64,000 nucleotides of DNA from Vibrio cincinnatiensis DSM 19608 (GCF_900167345.1 NZ_FUXB01000003.1:186001-250000); one strand, 5' to 3'; counted from the first letter of the stretch, positions 27,106-36,744 are shown. The notes: generated from the sequence alone by a model not told the origin. Translations and numbers: made by a program.

Positions 27106-27795
27106 TTAGGTTTCATAATGTATCTGTTGTTCAATCAAACGACGACTGTAGGCAATGTGTCTACGCATCAACATCTCGGCTAACTCTTCATCACGATTAC
27201 GGATCGCCTGTAGAATAAATTTATGTTCTTCTAATGCTTCCACCGGGCGAGAATGTGCCCGAGGCGATTGATAACGATACATTCGTAACAAATGGTAAAG
27301 CTCATCACATAACAGCGCGATCAACTGATGATTTCGACTGGCTTTAATAATCCTATAATGAAAATCAAAATCGCCTTGTTGATGAAAATAAGAAGCGCCG
27401 TCCACTTGATCAATATGTTCAGAATGTGTCGACAATAAAGTATCTAAACCCGCTAACTCAATATCACTGATATGACGAGCGGCTAAGCGAGCCGCCATGC
27501 CCTCCAATGCTTCACGAACCGCATAAAGGTCAAGCAGCTTCTCACGAGAAAATTGAATAACCCGAGCGCCGACATGAGGAATCCGTTCAATAAGTCCTAA
27601 CCCTTCTACCCGCATCAGAGCTTCACGTAATGGGCCTCGGCTAACTTGAAAATGCTTTGCTAACTCAGGCTCGGAGATTTTACTGCCCGGCACCATCTCG
27701 CCCGCCACAATCGCTTCAATCAGAAATTCCGTGAGACTTTCTGATTTGGTGTACTCTTTGTCACAAGTTTGGCGTTTCGTTAATTCACGGTTCAT
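27106..27795 (-). CDS. GntR/FCD-family regulator of the methylcitrate operon
   Basis: 229 aa. The N-terminal winged helix (about 20-90) has [20 protein letters not shown] and [11 protein letters not shown]. The C-terminal FCD all-helical ligand domain (about 95-220) has the metal-binding type residues in [13 protein letters not shown] and a final [12 protein letters not shown]. It is the first gene of the prp cluster and lies 16 bp before prpB. Two identical palindromes 85-115 bp upstream are likely its operators. It most likely senses methylcitrate or a related acid, by analogy with similarly placed regulators. This replaces the sigma54-type PrpR of enterobacteria. Confidence 0.9.
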   Translation of the reverse strand: MNRELTKRQTCDKEYTKSESLTEFLIEAIVAGEMVPGSKISEPELAKHFQVSRGPLREALMRVEGLGLIERIPHVGARVIQFSREKLLDLYAVREALEGMAARLAARHISDIELAGLDTLLSTHSEHIDQVDGASYFHQQGDFDFHYRIIKASRNHQLIALLCDELYHLLRMYRYQSPRAHSRPVEALEEHKFILQAIRNRDEELAEMLMRRHIAYSRRLIEQQIHYET

Positions 27796-27879
27796 TTTTA
27801 CTTAGCTTCTCTTTGGTAAGTCATCGTTCCAATCTTGTTCACGACCAATAATCAACATAGCGCTAACATAATCGATCAA

Positions 27880-27910
27880 ATTGTCGACAATCAAGCAAAT
27901 TGTCGACAAT
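27880..27910. promoter_or_regulatory. Two tandem GntR operators
   Basis: The perfect palindrome ATTGTCGACAAT occurs at 27880-27891 and again at 27899-27910, 19 bp apart centre to centre, that is, about two helical turns on one face. The size, symmetry and site in front of the gntR-prp operon fit FCD-type GntR operators. Confidence 0.8.
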
Positions 27911-28048
27911 TTAGACTAAGGTCGTATGAATGCCTCTTTGTTTCATAAAGTGAGAAAAGAGTCACCATAAGGTAACCTTATATATTTCAATTACAGTGAC
28001 TCATTCTCTTTCATTATCAAGATCACCCCCGACAGACCACATCATTAC

Positions 28049-28060
28049 ATTGTCAACAAT
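28049..28060. promoter_or_regulatory. Third, variant operator copy
   Basis: ATTGTCAACAAT differs by one base from the two perfect sites. It lies 129 bp before the NifX-like gene, on the other side of the divergent region, so it may place the nifX-nqrM pair under the same regulator or help DNA looping. Confidence 0.6.
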
Positions 28061-28188
28061 CTTATTTATTTCAGCATCCTCATGGCGCAATTCTCCTTCT
28101 ATTCATGACAAAATCTCAGAAAATTATTGGCATATGCTAATAATTGGCGCACAATGTTGCCTATATTATTGGATGAAGGAAATGAACC

Positions 28189-28656
28189 ATGATTTATGCA
28201 ATTCCCTGTCGAGATAATCAACTGAGTAATCATTTTTCTAAAGCACCCGCATTTCTGCTGATTGACTCAGACAATCAGCAGCGTCAACTCATTCATATTC
28301 CAGAAACGTTAGATGAGGGGGAAAAACATTGTGGGAAAAAATCAGTGCGCCTGAACTTATTGCAACAACACCAAGTTCAAGCCATTGTGGTCAAAAATAT
28401 TGGTCAAGCGATGTTATCAACGCTCTTTAAAATGGGGATGAAGGTCTTTGCTTACCCACAACGCTGTCCATTGGATGCGTTAGATCTCAGTCAGCTTCAA
28501 GAAGTCACCGATATGAGTTATGCACGCCCATCTCCTAATAAAACGTCGCACTCTTGCTGCCATGTAAAATCTGCCTGTACCTCAAGCGTTTCTGCCACTA
28601 AACTAAACCCAAGAACGTTAGATAAATTACAGCGTATTTTTAATATTCATCGATAG
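28189..28656 (+). CDS. NifX/NifB-type iron-molybdenum cofactor-binding domain protein
   Basis: 155 aa. The first about 105 residues form the dinitrogenase iron-molybdenum cofactor-binding fold: MIYAIPCRDNQLSNHFSKAP, where the Phe-x-x-Ala-Pro pattern is typical, then VRLNLLQQHQVQAIVVKNIG and FKMGMKVF. A Cys-rich tail (HSCCHVKSACTSS, about 122-134) could hold a cluster. No nitrogenase genes are nearby, so it is probably a general Fe-S/metal carrier. The stop lies 11 bp before nqrM, so the two form an operon, and a role in iron delivery to NqrM is plausible. Confidence 0.85.
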   Translation: MIYAIPCRDNQLSNHFSKAPAFLLIDSDNQQRQLIHIPETLDEGEKHCGKKSVRLNLLQQHQVQAIVVKNIGQAMLSTLFKMGMKVFAYPQRCPLDALDLSQLQEVTDMSYARPSPNKTSHSCCHVKSACTSSVSATKLNPRTLDKLQRIFNIHR

Positions 28657-28667
28657 ATGAGAGTGGA

Positions 28668-28883
28668 ATGATGATTTACTTAATTACTGTGGGATTTTTT
28701 TTACTGATGATAGCCTTGATGAGCCTCGGGGTTATGGCTCGTCGTAAACCGATTCAAGGAAGCTGCGGCGGGCTATCTAGCGTTGGGGTTGATAAGGAAT
28801 GTAATTGTAAAACAACGTGCGACGCACACCAAACAACCTTGTATCAGATTCAAGAGCCGCAAGAAAAATCGAAAAAGGAATAA
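28668..28883 (+). CDS. nqrM: Na+-NQR maturation factor NqrM-like protein
   Basis: 71 aa: one N-terminal membrane helix (about 1-24, MIYLITVGFFLLMIALMSLG), a basic stretch RRKPI, then the family motif GSCGGLSSVGVDKECNCKTTC with four cysteines. NqrM is needed to insert the iron centre between NqrD and NqrE of the sodium-pumping NADH:quinone reductase. The usual location is after apbE in the nqr operon; here it stands with a NifX-like gene, so this could be a second copy. Tandem ATG codons make the start uncertain by one residue. Confidence 0.85.
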   Translation: MMIYLITVGFFLLMIALMSLGVMARRKPIQGSCGGLSSVGVDKECNCKTTCDAHQTTLYQIQEPQEKSKKE

Positions 28884-28889
28884 CCCGCA

Positions 28890-28922
28890 CCTCAGCGTGA
28901 AGAAGTTGACCTCACGCTGGGG
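28890..28922. terminator. Hairpin between convergent nqrM and receiver gene
   Basis: CCTCAGCGTGA pairs with TCACGCTGGGG (one G-U), with an 11-base loop. The U-tract is weak on both strands. Confidence 0.5.
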
Positions 28923-28932
28923 TTTCTGGGGA

Positions 28933-29406
28933 TCAGCGTAGTCGATTTAAAACAACGTTTTGATCCAACTCTTGATGCCATTCGGTATAATCAAGCCCTT
29001 TATCAAAGATAAACTCCGTCACCAGTTGTTTCACACAAGCTATCAACTCTTCGGCTCGCCATGGTTTATCAAAGTAACGATGAATACCTGCCGTATTAAT
29101 CGCGTTGATGGTATCGCTGTGTGTGGCTTGCCCTGTGAGCAATACTTTCTTAGTGCCAATAAAACGAGGATCTTGGTTAATTTCACTGAGTAGTTCTACC
29201 CCAGTTTTCCCCGGCATGACATGGTCAGAAACCACTAAAGCCACATACTCTCCTTGTGCATCCAACTCATCCATCAATTCCAGCACTTCATCGGCTGATT
29301 CACAATCTTCAATCTGTAACCAGTGGGCCAGTGGTTGTAAATCTTGCAGTACTGCACTGAGCACTTCCCTTTGGTCATCAACACAAATGATATTAAGCTT
29401 CTCCAT
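28933..29406 (-). CDS. Stand-alone receiver-domain response regulator
   Basis: 157 aa: a single REC domain (about 1-125) with CVDDQ, phosphoacceptor Asp in ALVVSDHVMPGKTG, Thr in VLLTGQA and Lys in FDKPW. A short C-terminal tail (about 125-157, no recognised output domain) follows. The start MEKLNIICVDD was chosen because GAGG lies 6 bp upstream; the ATG overlaps the end of the kinase gene by 14 bp. This implies translational coupling and a dedicated partner of that kinase. The output may be a protein interaction. Confidence 0.87.
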   Translation of the reverse strand: MEKLNIICVDDQREVLSAVLQDLQPLAHWLQIEDCESADEVLELMDELDAQGEYVALVVSDHVMPGKTGVELLSEINQDPRFIGTKKVLLTGQATHSDTINAINTAGIHRYFDKPWRAEELIACVKQLVTEFIFDKGLDYTEWHQELDQNVVLNRLR

Positions 29407-30727
29407 TTCCATCCTCGACTGGTAATTTGATCCTAAAAATCGTTTTCTCATCATTGCTCTTAACAGCAATGCTTCCCCCATAACTGGTTGCTATTCGTTT
29501 CACAATGGCTAACCCCAAGCCAAGGCCAAACGACAACCCACCTTTCTTGGTGGTAAAACTCGGTTGGAAAATTTTCCGCCTAGTGGCTTCATTGATCTCC
29601 GGACCGTTATTGGCAATCGTGATGAGAATCCGTTGTTTGTTGTAACGTGTATGAATATCAATTTCAGGGTTTTGAGTTTGAGCCATTGCATCACACGCAT
29701 TTTTAATGATATTGACCCATACCTGTACCCATTCTGTCTGTGAACCTTTTAAAATAGGCAAAGCCCCCGGACGCATCCGAACCGACACTCGACGCAAATC
29801 ACTTTGCAATAAGGCTAATGCTCGGTTTAACGTTTCATTAAAGTCCAGCTCTTCATCAAAATGAATTTCGCTACGTCCTAACTGTTTAACCGACTTGACA
29901 ATGCCAACCACATGTTTAGACGCAAGGCGCAAATCATGAAGATCTCGCCCCATTTGCCAGTAACGAATCGCCAAATGCGGGTTATTGAGCCAGTGCTGAG
30001 AGAGCGTTTCCTCTGGCACCGCTCGGGCAAGATCTCTAGCAACATTTGATGCAAGTTGATAACGACGAGCGAACTGAGCACCTTTTGCTCTTGCTTCACT
30101 CGACGATACTTTTTGACCATGCAGTAAGCCAAAATCAAAAAATTGGCTGGCTTCAGGGTGAACCTCTTGCAGCAAATCAATAAATAAAGACTCTAAACGT
30201 TCCGTCTTACTACTCACCACCCCAATGGCGTTATTCAGCTCATGAGAAATACCGGCAGCTAATTGCCCTAATGTGGACATTTGTTCAGCCATATGTAACC
30301 GCTCTAGTGCTTTCTCTTTGGCAACCGCTTCTTGCATCGCTCGTCTTTGGCGACGAGAAAGCTCTGCAACAATGACTGGCATAAACTGAGAACTCAATGA
30401 ACCAAACAGGGCTTCGTCAACCGCAGGCGTTTGTCTATCGATCCATCCTAACTCCACCTCTGTTTGAGCCACCACCGTTGAAGAGGCAATCCAATGCCCA
30501 GAGAAAAAACTGTGTACACCAATAAAAGCTCCAGCCGAGGCTGAAAATACGGTAATGGGTTTACCCTCTTTCTCACAAAATTGCCCAAGTAGCTCTCCCG
30601 ACTTTACATAGTAAAGTCGGTCGTTATAGCCATTTTGTTGAAGTACAATCGAACCACTTGGCAGCATCACTCTACGCTGTTCGCTGTCAAAATATCGTTC
30701 AACTAAAGCCTGTACTTGTGGATTCAT
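29393..30727 (-). CDS. Soluble histidine kinase with cNMP-binding-like domain
   Basis: 444 aa with no membrane helix. The N-terminal cyclic-nucleotide-binding-like domain (about 1-130) has MLPSGSIVLQQNGYNDRLYY and SGELLGQF. The dimerisation helix carries the H-box AAGISHELNNAIG (about 156-168). It is followed by an extended helical insertion of about 100 residues before the ATPase domain, which has NIIKNACDAM, the D-box-like TIANNGPEI and FGLGLGLAIVKR. It lies between a DASS transporter (24 bp upstream) and a receiver gene (overlap). This suggests a system that senses flux or an intracellular ligand. The true ligand of the cNMP-like domain is unknown. Confidence 0.87.
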   Translation of the reverse strand: MNPQVQALVERYFDSEQRRVMLPSGSIVLQQNGYNDRLYYVKSGELLGQFCEKEGKPITVFSASAGAFIGVHSFFSGHWIASSTVVAQTEVELGWIDRQTPAVDEALFGSLSSQFMPVIVAELSRRQRRAMQEAVAKEKALERLHMAEQMSTLGQLAAGISHELNNAIGVVSSKTERLESLFIDLLQEVHPEASQFFDFGLLHGQKVSSSEARAKGAQFARRYQLASNVARDLARAVPEETLSQHWLNNPHLAIRYWQMGRDLHDLRLASKHVVGIVKSVKQLGRSEIHFDEELDFNETLNRALALLQSDLRRVSVRMRPGALPILKGSQTEWVQVWVNIIKNACDAMAQTQNPEIDIHTRYNKQRILITIANNGPEINEATRRKIFQPSFTTKKGGLSFGLGLGLAIVKRIATSYGGSIAVKSNDEKTIFRIKLPVEDGNGEA

Positions 30728-30750
30728 ATATCCTACCTAGGTCACTTCAT

Positions 30751-32172
30751 TTAACCAATGTGGCCAACAACATGCAGTAACCAAATCATGACAAAACTCA
30801 TTAATACACCGACAATCCCTAAAATAACCCCGACACGCGCCATCTGGCTACTTTCTACATTACCGGTAGCATGGGCCAAAGCATTCGGAGGGGTACTGAT
30901 CGGCAATGACATCCCAAGCGATGCAGCAAAGGTAACCACAAGGATTAACGTGACCTCTCCTCCTAATGGCGCTAATGAGATCATAGAAGCACCTAAAGCC
31001 GCCATGATAGGCATCAACAAGTTTGCCGTGGCCGTATGTGACATAAAGTTAGCCATAAGTAGGCATAAAAAGGCGGCACCAAAAAGAACGATATAGGGTG
31101 AGTATTGATCAAACGGGATACTATGGACCATCAAATGAGCGAGTCCTGTTTTATCCAGTGCTAAACCTAAAGCAATACCACCAGAAACCAACCACAACAC
31201 ATCCCAAGAGATCTTTTTCAAATCTTCTTTATTGATAATCCCAGTCACAGAAAAAACCGCGACAGGAATCAATGCTACGGTATACGAATCCATCCCATGC
31301 ATGGAACCCAATAGCCATAGCAGTATCGTCGCAGCAAAGGTGATATAAACAATGATCGCTTTTGGCGTCTTTAAAAACTTCCCTTTAATGGTGAGCTCAA
31401 TGGATTTTTGTTCAGCTCGGTATAGTGAGCCAATCAACACCCAAGCTAAAGCCATCAAAATAATCACGAACGGTACACCAAAGGCCATCCATTCACCAAA
31501 CGTGATAAGGTTATCCCCCACCAGATATTTTAAAGCAATGGCGTTAGGCGGGGTGCCAATCGGTGTTCCGATACCCCCAATATTTGCTGCAACGGGAATG
31601 CATAATGCAAATGCTACACGGCCGGGATCTTTCGGGCCAAACACCGCAATAACGGGGGTTAAAATGGAGAGCATCATCGCGGTCGTTGCCGTATTCGACA
31701 TAAACATAGAGAAAATACCGGTGATCAGCATCAACCCCAACATCACAAACTTAGGATCTTTCCCAAAAGGTTTAAGCAACACACGAGCTAAGTTGACATC
31801 AAGACGATATTTCGTCGCTGCCATAGCAAGGAAAAAGCCCCCTAAAAAAAGCATAATAATGGGGCTCGCAAATGTTGCCATAATTTCACTGTGCCGGAGT
31901 AAACCACCAAACTCAGGAAGGTGTTGCTGGGTTTTAAATACCCACAGTCCTTTATCTGATAACATCAACAACTCTAAAACAATAATAACCACGGAAGTGG
32001 CATAGATAGGAATAGGCTCAAAGACCCACAGCAATGCGGCCAGTAGGAAGATGGCAATTACCCGTTGCTGAATGATGGTTAGCCCGTCAAAGGGAAAAGC
32101 CGACAAAGGCAACCATAAAATCAATAGTGGAATCGCTATCGGGATTATAAACTTGAGATAAGGACGTATCAT
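30751..32172 (-). CDS. DASS/SLC13-family anion symporter
   Basis: 473 aa, about 11-12 hydrophobic segments. Two repeats carry the SNT-like motifs of the divalent-anion:sodium symporter family: MFMSNTATTAMM (about 156-167) and MANFMSHTATANLLMP (about 375-390), each followed by a PIGTPPNAIA or PISTPPNALA loop (repeat-related). These motifs bind Na+ and a carboxylate such as succinate, malate or citrate. The start at MIRPYLK follows AGGAAGAG; the longer frame contains that ribosome site. It is the first gene of a three-gene unit with a kinase and a receiver. Confidence 0.9.
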   Translation of the reverse strand: MIRPYLKFIIPIAIPLLILWLPLSAFPFDGLTIIQQRVIAIFLLAALLWVFEPIPIYATSVVIIVLELLMLSDKGLWVFKTQQHLPEFGGLLRHSEIMATFASPIIMLFLGGFFLAMAATKYRLDVNLARVLLKPFGKDPKFVMLGLMLITGIFSMFMSNTATTAMMLSILTPVIAVFGPKDPGRVAFALCIPVAANIGGIGTPIGTPPNAIALKYLVGDNLITFGEWMAFGVPFVIILMALAWVLIGSLYRAEQKSIELTIKGKFLKTPKAIIVYITFAATILLWLLGSMHGMDSYTVALIPVAVFSVTGIINKEDLKKISWDVLWLVSGGIALGLALDKTGLAHLMVHSIPFDQYSPYIVLFGAAFLCLLMANFMSHTATANLLMPIMAALGASMISLAPLGGEVTLILVVTFAASLGMSLPISTPPNALAHATGNVESSQMARVGVILGIVGVLMSFVMIWLLHVVGHIG

Positions 32173-32626
32173 ATTCACTCTTCCTGAGAACATTTATGCA
32201 AAGATCCGTTCATGATGGCCTGAATGGTTTTCCAATGGCTCCACCACTTTGGGATATGCTCTATACCTCACAACGATGTATTTTTTAGAGCATGGATTAA
32301 TTATGCCGAAGGAAAAAAGAAATACTTAGGTGTAGATCAACGAATATCTATAACTTTCAATAAGTAGTAAAAATTTATCGTTCTTATCTCTTTTCCTCTC
32401 ACAATTGCTCACATTTTATCTATCTGAGTTTACGGAAAAAGCCCATTCATTAGCTATGGTTATATTTATCACTACTCATAATAAAACACGTGATAATATG
32501 CACAATTTCCTAGCTGAAAATCAGAATAACGGATACCTAATTGGTGATTTTCACCCAAATGGACAGGTTTACGAAGGAGTTGTGTTTGGTATTCATGGAA
32601 TTTTCCCAAACTAAGGTAACTTATTC
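32173..32626. other. Intergenic region between DASS transporter and chemoreceptor
   Basis: 454 bp holding divergent promoters. A 69-codon rightward frame (32405-32614) lacks a ribosome site and a recognisable domain, so I do not call it. No strong hairpin or operator was seen. Confidence 0.4.
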
Positions 32627-34258
32627 ATGTTTCTAAAAAATATGCCTATTAGTAAAAAATTAGCCACTGGATTTGGACTGATCGCCCTCATCAATATCGT
32701 CTTCGCATGGTTTTTGCACACAGAACATCTAGAAATTCAAAATCAATTGCTGAATTTCACAGAAGATACCTTCCCTGCTTATGAAACGGTTGATGAAATA
32801 GAATCCAACCTCTCCTACTGGCGTCGAAGTCAATTTGCTTCTTTACTCACCAACGATTCCTCCGAGATCCAGCGGCGGCTGAATCAAAGCCGACAACTGC
32901 AACAAACGATTGATACGGCACTAAAAACCTATGGAGAAGACGTTTGGCCCGGTGAAGAAGAACGAATTTTCAAACGCTTAATGGAACAATGGCAAAGTTA
33001 CAATCGAATCATGACTCAGTTTAACCAAGCCTTATCAGAAATGAATCAAGCCCAAACCCAGCGTCTTCTGGACCAATCGCTTACCGATTTCAATGCGTTA
33101 GAGAGCAGTATTAAGCAATTATCTGGCGTTTTAAAACAGGCAATGGATGGGAATAAGCAATACATTATTTCAGCGGTGGAACGCCTTAATACAAGCTCAG
33201 GGATCATAAATCTCTTCATTGTAATTTTTATGGTAGCGATCACCTATTTTTTAACACGTATTATTTGCCAACCGCTAAAATTGGTGGTCGACCAATCACT
33301 TTTGATTGCAAAAGGAGATCTTTCGCACAAACTGGACCGCTCAGCAATTGGTCATGATGAGTTAGGAGAACTTGCGGATGCTTCTATCGCTATGCAAGAA
33401 AACTTACGTCAGTTGATTGAAGAAAGTATTTCTGCCGTTACACAACTCAGTAGTGCCGTAGAAGAGATGTCACAGATTTCGTCTCTATCAGCTCAAGGTA
33501 TGCGTGAGCAACAAGATCAAATCACACAAGTTGCGACCGCAATGAGTGAGATGAAAGCTGCCGTTGCTGATGTCGCTAGCAATACAGAAAATACGGCGGA
33601 AGAGATCGACCAAACCAATCGACGCGTCCAAGAAGGTGCAAAAGACAATAAAGAGATGGTCTCATCCATTATTAAGGTGGCCGATGTCATCACAAAAACG
33701 GGGGAAACGGTCTCGGAGTTAGAACACCAATCTAACCAAGTGAATATGATTGTTGATGTCATTCGAAGCATTGCCGACCAAACCAATCTTTTAGCGCTAA
33801 ACGCAGCCATTGAAGCGGCTCGAGCGGGTGAGTCTGGGCGTGGGTTTGCCGTGGTGGCCGATGAAGTGAGAACTCTAGCAGCTAGAACTCAAGCTTCTAC
33901 TGGAGAGATTACTAACATCATTGAAAAATTACAGTCCATGGCAAAAGAGGCCAAAGAAGGAACGGAGCGCTCTTGTCATAGTATTGAAAACTGTGTGGAG
34001 CAAGGAAACCACTCCCAACAACTTATGCATACCATTGAGCAATCCATTGCACAAGTCGCTGACATGGGAGCACAAATCGCCAGTGCTTGTAGCCAACAAG
34101 ATTCCGTGGCCGATGAGCTCACTCGTAATATTGAAAATATTCATTTAGCCTCGCAGGAAGTGGCAGAAGGCGCGAATCAAACCGCTCAAGCCTGTAATGA
34201 GTTAGCTCAACTTTCAATATCCTTACAAAATGCGATGGTCCGCTTTAAGCTGAAATAA
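32627..34258 (+). CDS. Methyl-accepting chemotaxis protein, 4HB type
   Basis: 543 aa. It has an N-terminal membrane helix (about 12-30), a helical periplasmic sensor of about 155 residues (four-helix-bundle type), a second membrane helix (about 190-210) and HAMP (about 211-265). The long cytoplasmic signalling domain has its hairpin tip at [20 protein letters not shown], with [19 protein letters not shown] after it. The ligand is unknown. No CheR-binding pentapeptide ends the protein. AAGGTAA precedes the ATG. Transcription probably ends at the hairpin at 34278. Confidence 0.92.
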   Translation: MFLKNMPISKKLATGFGLIALINIVFAWFLHTEHLEIQNQLLNFTEDTFPAYETVDEIESNLSYWRRSQFASLLTNDSSEIQRRLNQSRQLQQTIDTALKTYGEDVWPGEEERIFKRLMEQWQSYNRIMTQFNQALSEMNQAQTQRLLDQSLTDFNALESSIKQLSGVLKQAMDGNKQYIISAVERLNTSSGIINLFIVIFMVAITYFLTRIICQPLKLVVDQSLLIAKGDLSHKLDRSAIGHDELGELADASIAMQENLRQLIEESISAVTQLSSAVEEMSQISSLSAQGMREQQDQITQVATAMSEMKAAVADVASNTENTAEEIDQTNRRVQEGAKDNKEMVSSIIKVADVITKTGETVSELEHQSNQVNMIVDVIRSIADQTNLLALNAAIEAARAGESGRGFAVVADEVRTLAARTQASTGEITNIIEKLQSMAKEAKEGTERSCHSIENCVEQGNHSQQLMHTIEQSIAQVADMGAQIASACSQQDSVADELTRNIENIHLASQEVAEGANQTAQACNELAQLSISLQNAMVRFKLK

Positions 34259-34277
34259 TCAGATTCCTACTACCGAG

Positions 34278-34317
34278 ATCGCCAGCCCCCGTTAGGGAGC
34301 TGGCGATGATTCTTTTT
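34278..34317 (+). terminator. Probable intrinsic terminator
   Basis: ATCGCCAGC and GCTGGCGAT form a perfect 9-bp stem around a 12-base loop, followed four bases later by CTTTTTATT. Confidence 0.65.
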
Positions 34318-34390
34318 ATTCGCCGTTTCATATAGTGTTAATATTAAAAACTTCATGACAAACAATGAACGCTCATCACGAGGAGATTTT

Positions 34391-35614
34391 ATGCGTTTTA
34401 ACGCCACCGTGCTTTCACTGGCTATTGCTGCCACCGTCACTCCCATTTTAGGCCAATCCGCCCCACTCTCATTATCGGAATCCTTATCTTCCACATCGGA
34501 GGTTGCTCAGTCCAATGCTTGGTTAGAAATCAGTCTCTCTCAATTTTCAGCCAATATTGAACGTTTCAAGTCTCATATCCAACCAAGCAGTAAAATCTGT
34601 GCGGTGATGAAAGCTGACGCCTACGGGAATGGTATTCGAGGGCTTATGCCAACCATCATTGAACAGGGGATCCCCTGTGTCGCTATTACCAGTAATGCCG
34701 AAGCTCGTGCAGTTCGTGAAAGTGGTTTTACTGGGCAACTCATGCGTGTTCGGTCGGCAACTCTGGATGAAATTAAAGCAGTTACCGAACTCCATGTTGA
34801 AGAATTGATTGGGACAAAATCTCAAGCCGAACAACTTGCTCAATTAGGAAAACAACTCGCCTCTCCTATTAAAGTTCATCTTGCCTTAAATGATGGTGGA
34901 ATGGGACGAAATGGTATTGATATGAGCGATGATAAAGGGCGGAAAGAAGCAAGAGATATCGTTAATGCCAAAGGATTGCAGATTGTTGGGATCATGACCC
35001 ATTTCCCGAACTACAATCCCGATGATATCCATGAAAAACTAGCGAGTTTTCATCAACATGCCAATTGGTTAGTGGATCAAAGCCCACTAATACGTGAACA
35101 AGTATTATTCCATGTAGCCAACTCATACACGGCACTGAATGTTCCAGAAGCACAGCTAGATATGGTTCGTCCTGGTGGGGTTCTTTATGGGGATTTACCA
35201 ACAAATCCAGAGTATCCCTCTATCCTGTCATTTAAAACACGTATCGCTTCGCTTCACCAAGTACCGGCGGGGACAACGGTCGGCTATGACAGCACGTATA
35301 CCACACAGAGCGACAGAGTCTTAGCCAACCTTCCCATCGGTTACTCGGACGGTTATCCACGTAAAATGGGGAATAAAGCTCAAGTATTGGTGAATGGACA
35401 ATGGGCCAAGGTTGTGGGTGTCACCTCTATGAATACGACCATGATCGATGTATCAGAAGTGAAAGGCGTACAACCCGGACAAGAGGTGGTTCTATTTGGG
35501 TCTCAGGGTAAAAACCGGATCACCGCCGAACGAATGGAAGAAGACAGTGAGGTTATTCTTCCTGAATTGTACACCATCTGGGGAAGCGCTAATCCCCGCC
35601 TCTACGTAAAATAA
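34391..35614 (+). CDS. bsrV: Broad-spectrum amino-acid racemase BsrV
   Basis: 407 aa from [10 protein letters not shown], chosen because CGAGGAG precedes the ATG and it gives a clean signal peptide (about 1-23); the frame is open 12 codons further. PLP-dependent alanine-racemase fold: [20 protein letters not shown] with the PLP Lys, [36 protein letters not shown] and VGYDSTY with the second catalytic Tyr. The sequence closely follows V. cholerae BsrV, a periplasmic enzyme that makes D-Met, D-Leu and others for release and cell-wall remodelling. The signal peptide separates it from cytoplasmic Alr. Confidence 0.93.
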   Translation: MRFNATVLSLAIAATVTPILGQSAPLSLSESLSSTSEVAQSNAWLEISLSQFSANIERFKSHIQPSSKICAVMKADAYGNGIRGLMPTIIEQGIPCVAITSNAEARAVRESGFTGQLMRVRSATLDEIKAVTELHVEELIGTKSQAEQLAQLGKQLASPIKVHLALNDGGMGRNGIDMSDDKGRKEARDIVNAKGLQIVGIMTHFPNYNPDDIHEKLASFHQHANWLVDQSPLIREQVLFHVANSYTALNVPEAQLDMVRPGGVLYGDLPTNPEYPSILSFKTRIASLHQVPAGTTVGYDSTYTTQSDRVLANLPIGYSDGYPRKMGNKAQVLVNGQWAKVVGVTSMNTTMIDVSEVKGVQPGQEVVLFGSQGKNRITAERMEEDSEVILPELYTIWGSANPRLYVK

Positions 35615-35631
35615 GCCCCGCACAATGATTC

Positions 35632-35674
35632 AAGCCTCAGCCTAAGTATTTCCTTATTAGACTGAGGCTTTTCC
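35632..35674 (+). terminator. Intrinsic terminator after bsrV
   Basis: AAGCCTCAG pairs perfectly with CTGAGGCTT, with a 21-base loop, ending in TTTT. Confidence 0.7.
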
Positions 35675-35877
35675 CAATGACAGACAACTCGGCTTTACAT
35701 TGCCATTTATTTAAATTCAGGCAAAATAGATTTTTATCTATATTTGGCTTCACTCTTAGTATTGAAACCATAAAATAGCATCAAAAGTAGAGCGTCCGTT
35801 CAATTCCTGACAGAAAACAGGGATAACCTCTTTCCGTTCCCCATCACTGATAATAGGATTTCAAATCAAAGAGTACT

Positions 35878-36744
35878 ATGACCCTAAAATCCCCAATATT
35901 CATCGCCGTTGGCTACCTACTGGTTGCCATGATGGCCATCCAATCTGGCTCTTCACTTGCTAAACAGCTGTTCCCCATTGTTGGCCCAGGGGGAACGGTC
36001 GCACTTCGGATTAGTCTTGCAGCACTCATTCTATTGATGGTATTTCGTCCTTGGCGTATATCCCTCACACTCTCGCAGTGGCGTTCTATGATCATCTATG
36101 GCACCAGCTTAGGTGGAATGCAGATCCTATTTTATTTTGCCATTGAACGTATTCCATTAGGAATTGGGGTCGCACTTGAATTCTCAGGCCCACTACTTCT
36201 TGCGCTCTTTTCTTCAAAACGGAAACTCGACATCGTCTGGGTGGCCTTTGCGATTTGCGGCATGTTGTTACTACTACCAGATATGACGGGAGTCGATGCC
36301 TTAGATCCTATCGGAGTGTTATTGGCACTCAGCGCTGGCGGTTGCTGGGCAGGGTATATTTGGTTTGGTCAACGAGCAGGCAGTGTTGGCTCTGGTGGAA
36401 TGACGGTCGCCATTGGCATGACGATAGCGGCAATCATTATCTTTCCTATTGGTGCAATGACCGCCACATCAAGTATTTTTACATGGTCCGTGTTACCCAT
36501 GGCACTAACCATTGCTCTGCTCTCCAGTGCACTCCCATACAGCCTAGAGATGCTAGCGTTAAAACGACTTTCTACTCAACATTTCAGTGTCATGATGAGT
36601 TTAGAACCTGCGATAGCTGCCATGGCGGGCTTTCTCATTTTGAGTGAACAACTCGCACTCTCACAATGGTTGGCGATTGGCCTTATCATCAGCGCCTCCA
36701 TGGGAAGTACACTAAGTGCACAGAGGAAAAAAACAGACGGTTAG
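35878..36744 (+). CDS. rhtA: RhtA-like amino-acid exporter (EamA family)
   Basis: 288 aa, ten hydrophobic segments in two EamA repeats. It follows E. coli RhtA (threonine/homoserine exporter) closely: SGSSLAKQLFPIVGPGGTVA near the N-terminus, IPLGIGVALEFSGPLLLALF (about 91-110), GGCWAGYIWFGQRAG and ALPYSLEMLALKRLSTQ. The substrate is probably threonine, homoserine or related amino acids. It is a single gene with its own promoter in 35675-35877, and ends at a strong bidirectional terminator. Confidence 0.88.
   Translation: MTLKSPIFIAVGYLLVAMMAIQSGSSLAKQLFPIVGPGGTVALRISLAALILLMVFRPWRISLTLSQWRSMIIYGTSLGGMQILFYFAIERIPLGIGVALEFSGPLLLALFSSKRKLDIVWVAFAICGMLLLLPDMTGVDALDPIGVLLALSAGGCWAGYIWFGQRAGSVGSGGMTVAIGMTIAAIIIFPIGAMTATSSIFTWSVLPMALTIALLSSALPYSLEMLALKRLSTQHFSVMMSLEPAIAAMAGFLILSEQLALSQWLAIGLIISASMGSTLSAQRKKTDG

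Noticed and set aside
28189..28656. Part of a nitrogen-fixation cluster
   Set aside because: Only the NifX-type domain is present; no nif structural or assembly genes are in the window.
31352..32005. 217-codon rightward frame
   Set aside because: It is the antisense shadow of the DASS transporter gene, with typical shadow composition.
32405..32614. 69-codon rightward open frame before the chemoreceptor gene
   Set aside because: No ribosome site, no recognisable domain, and it lies in a region that must hold promoters.
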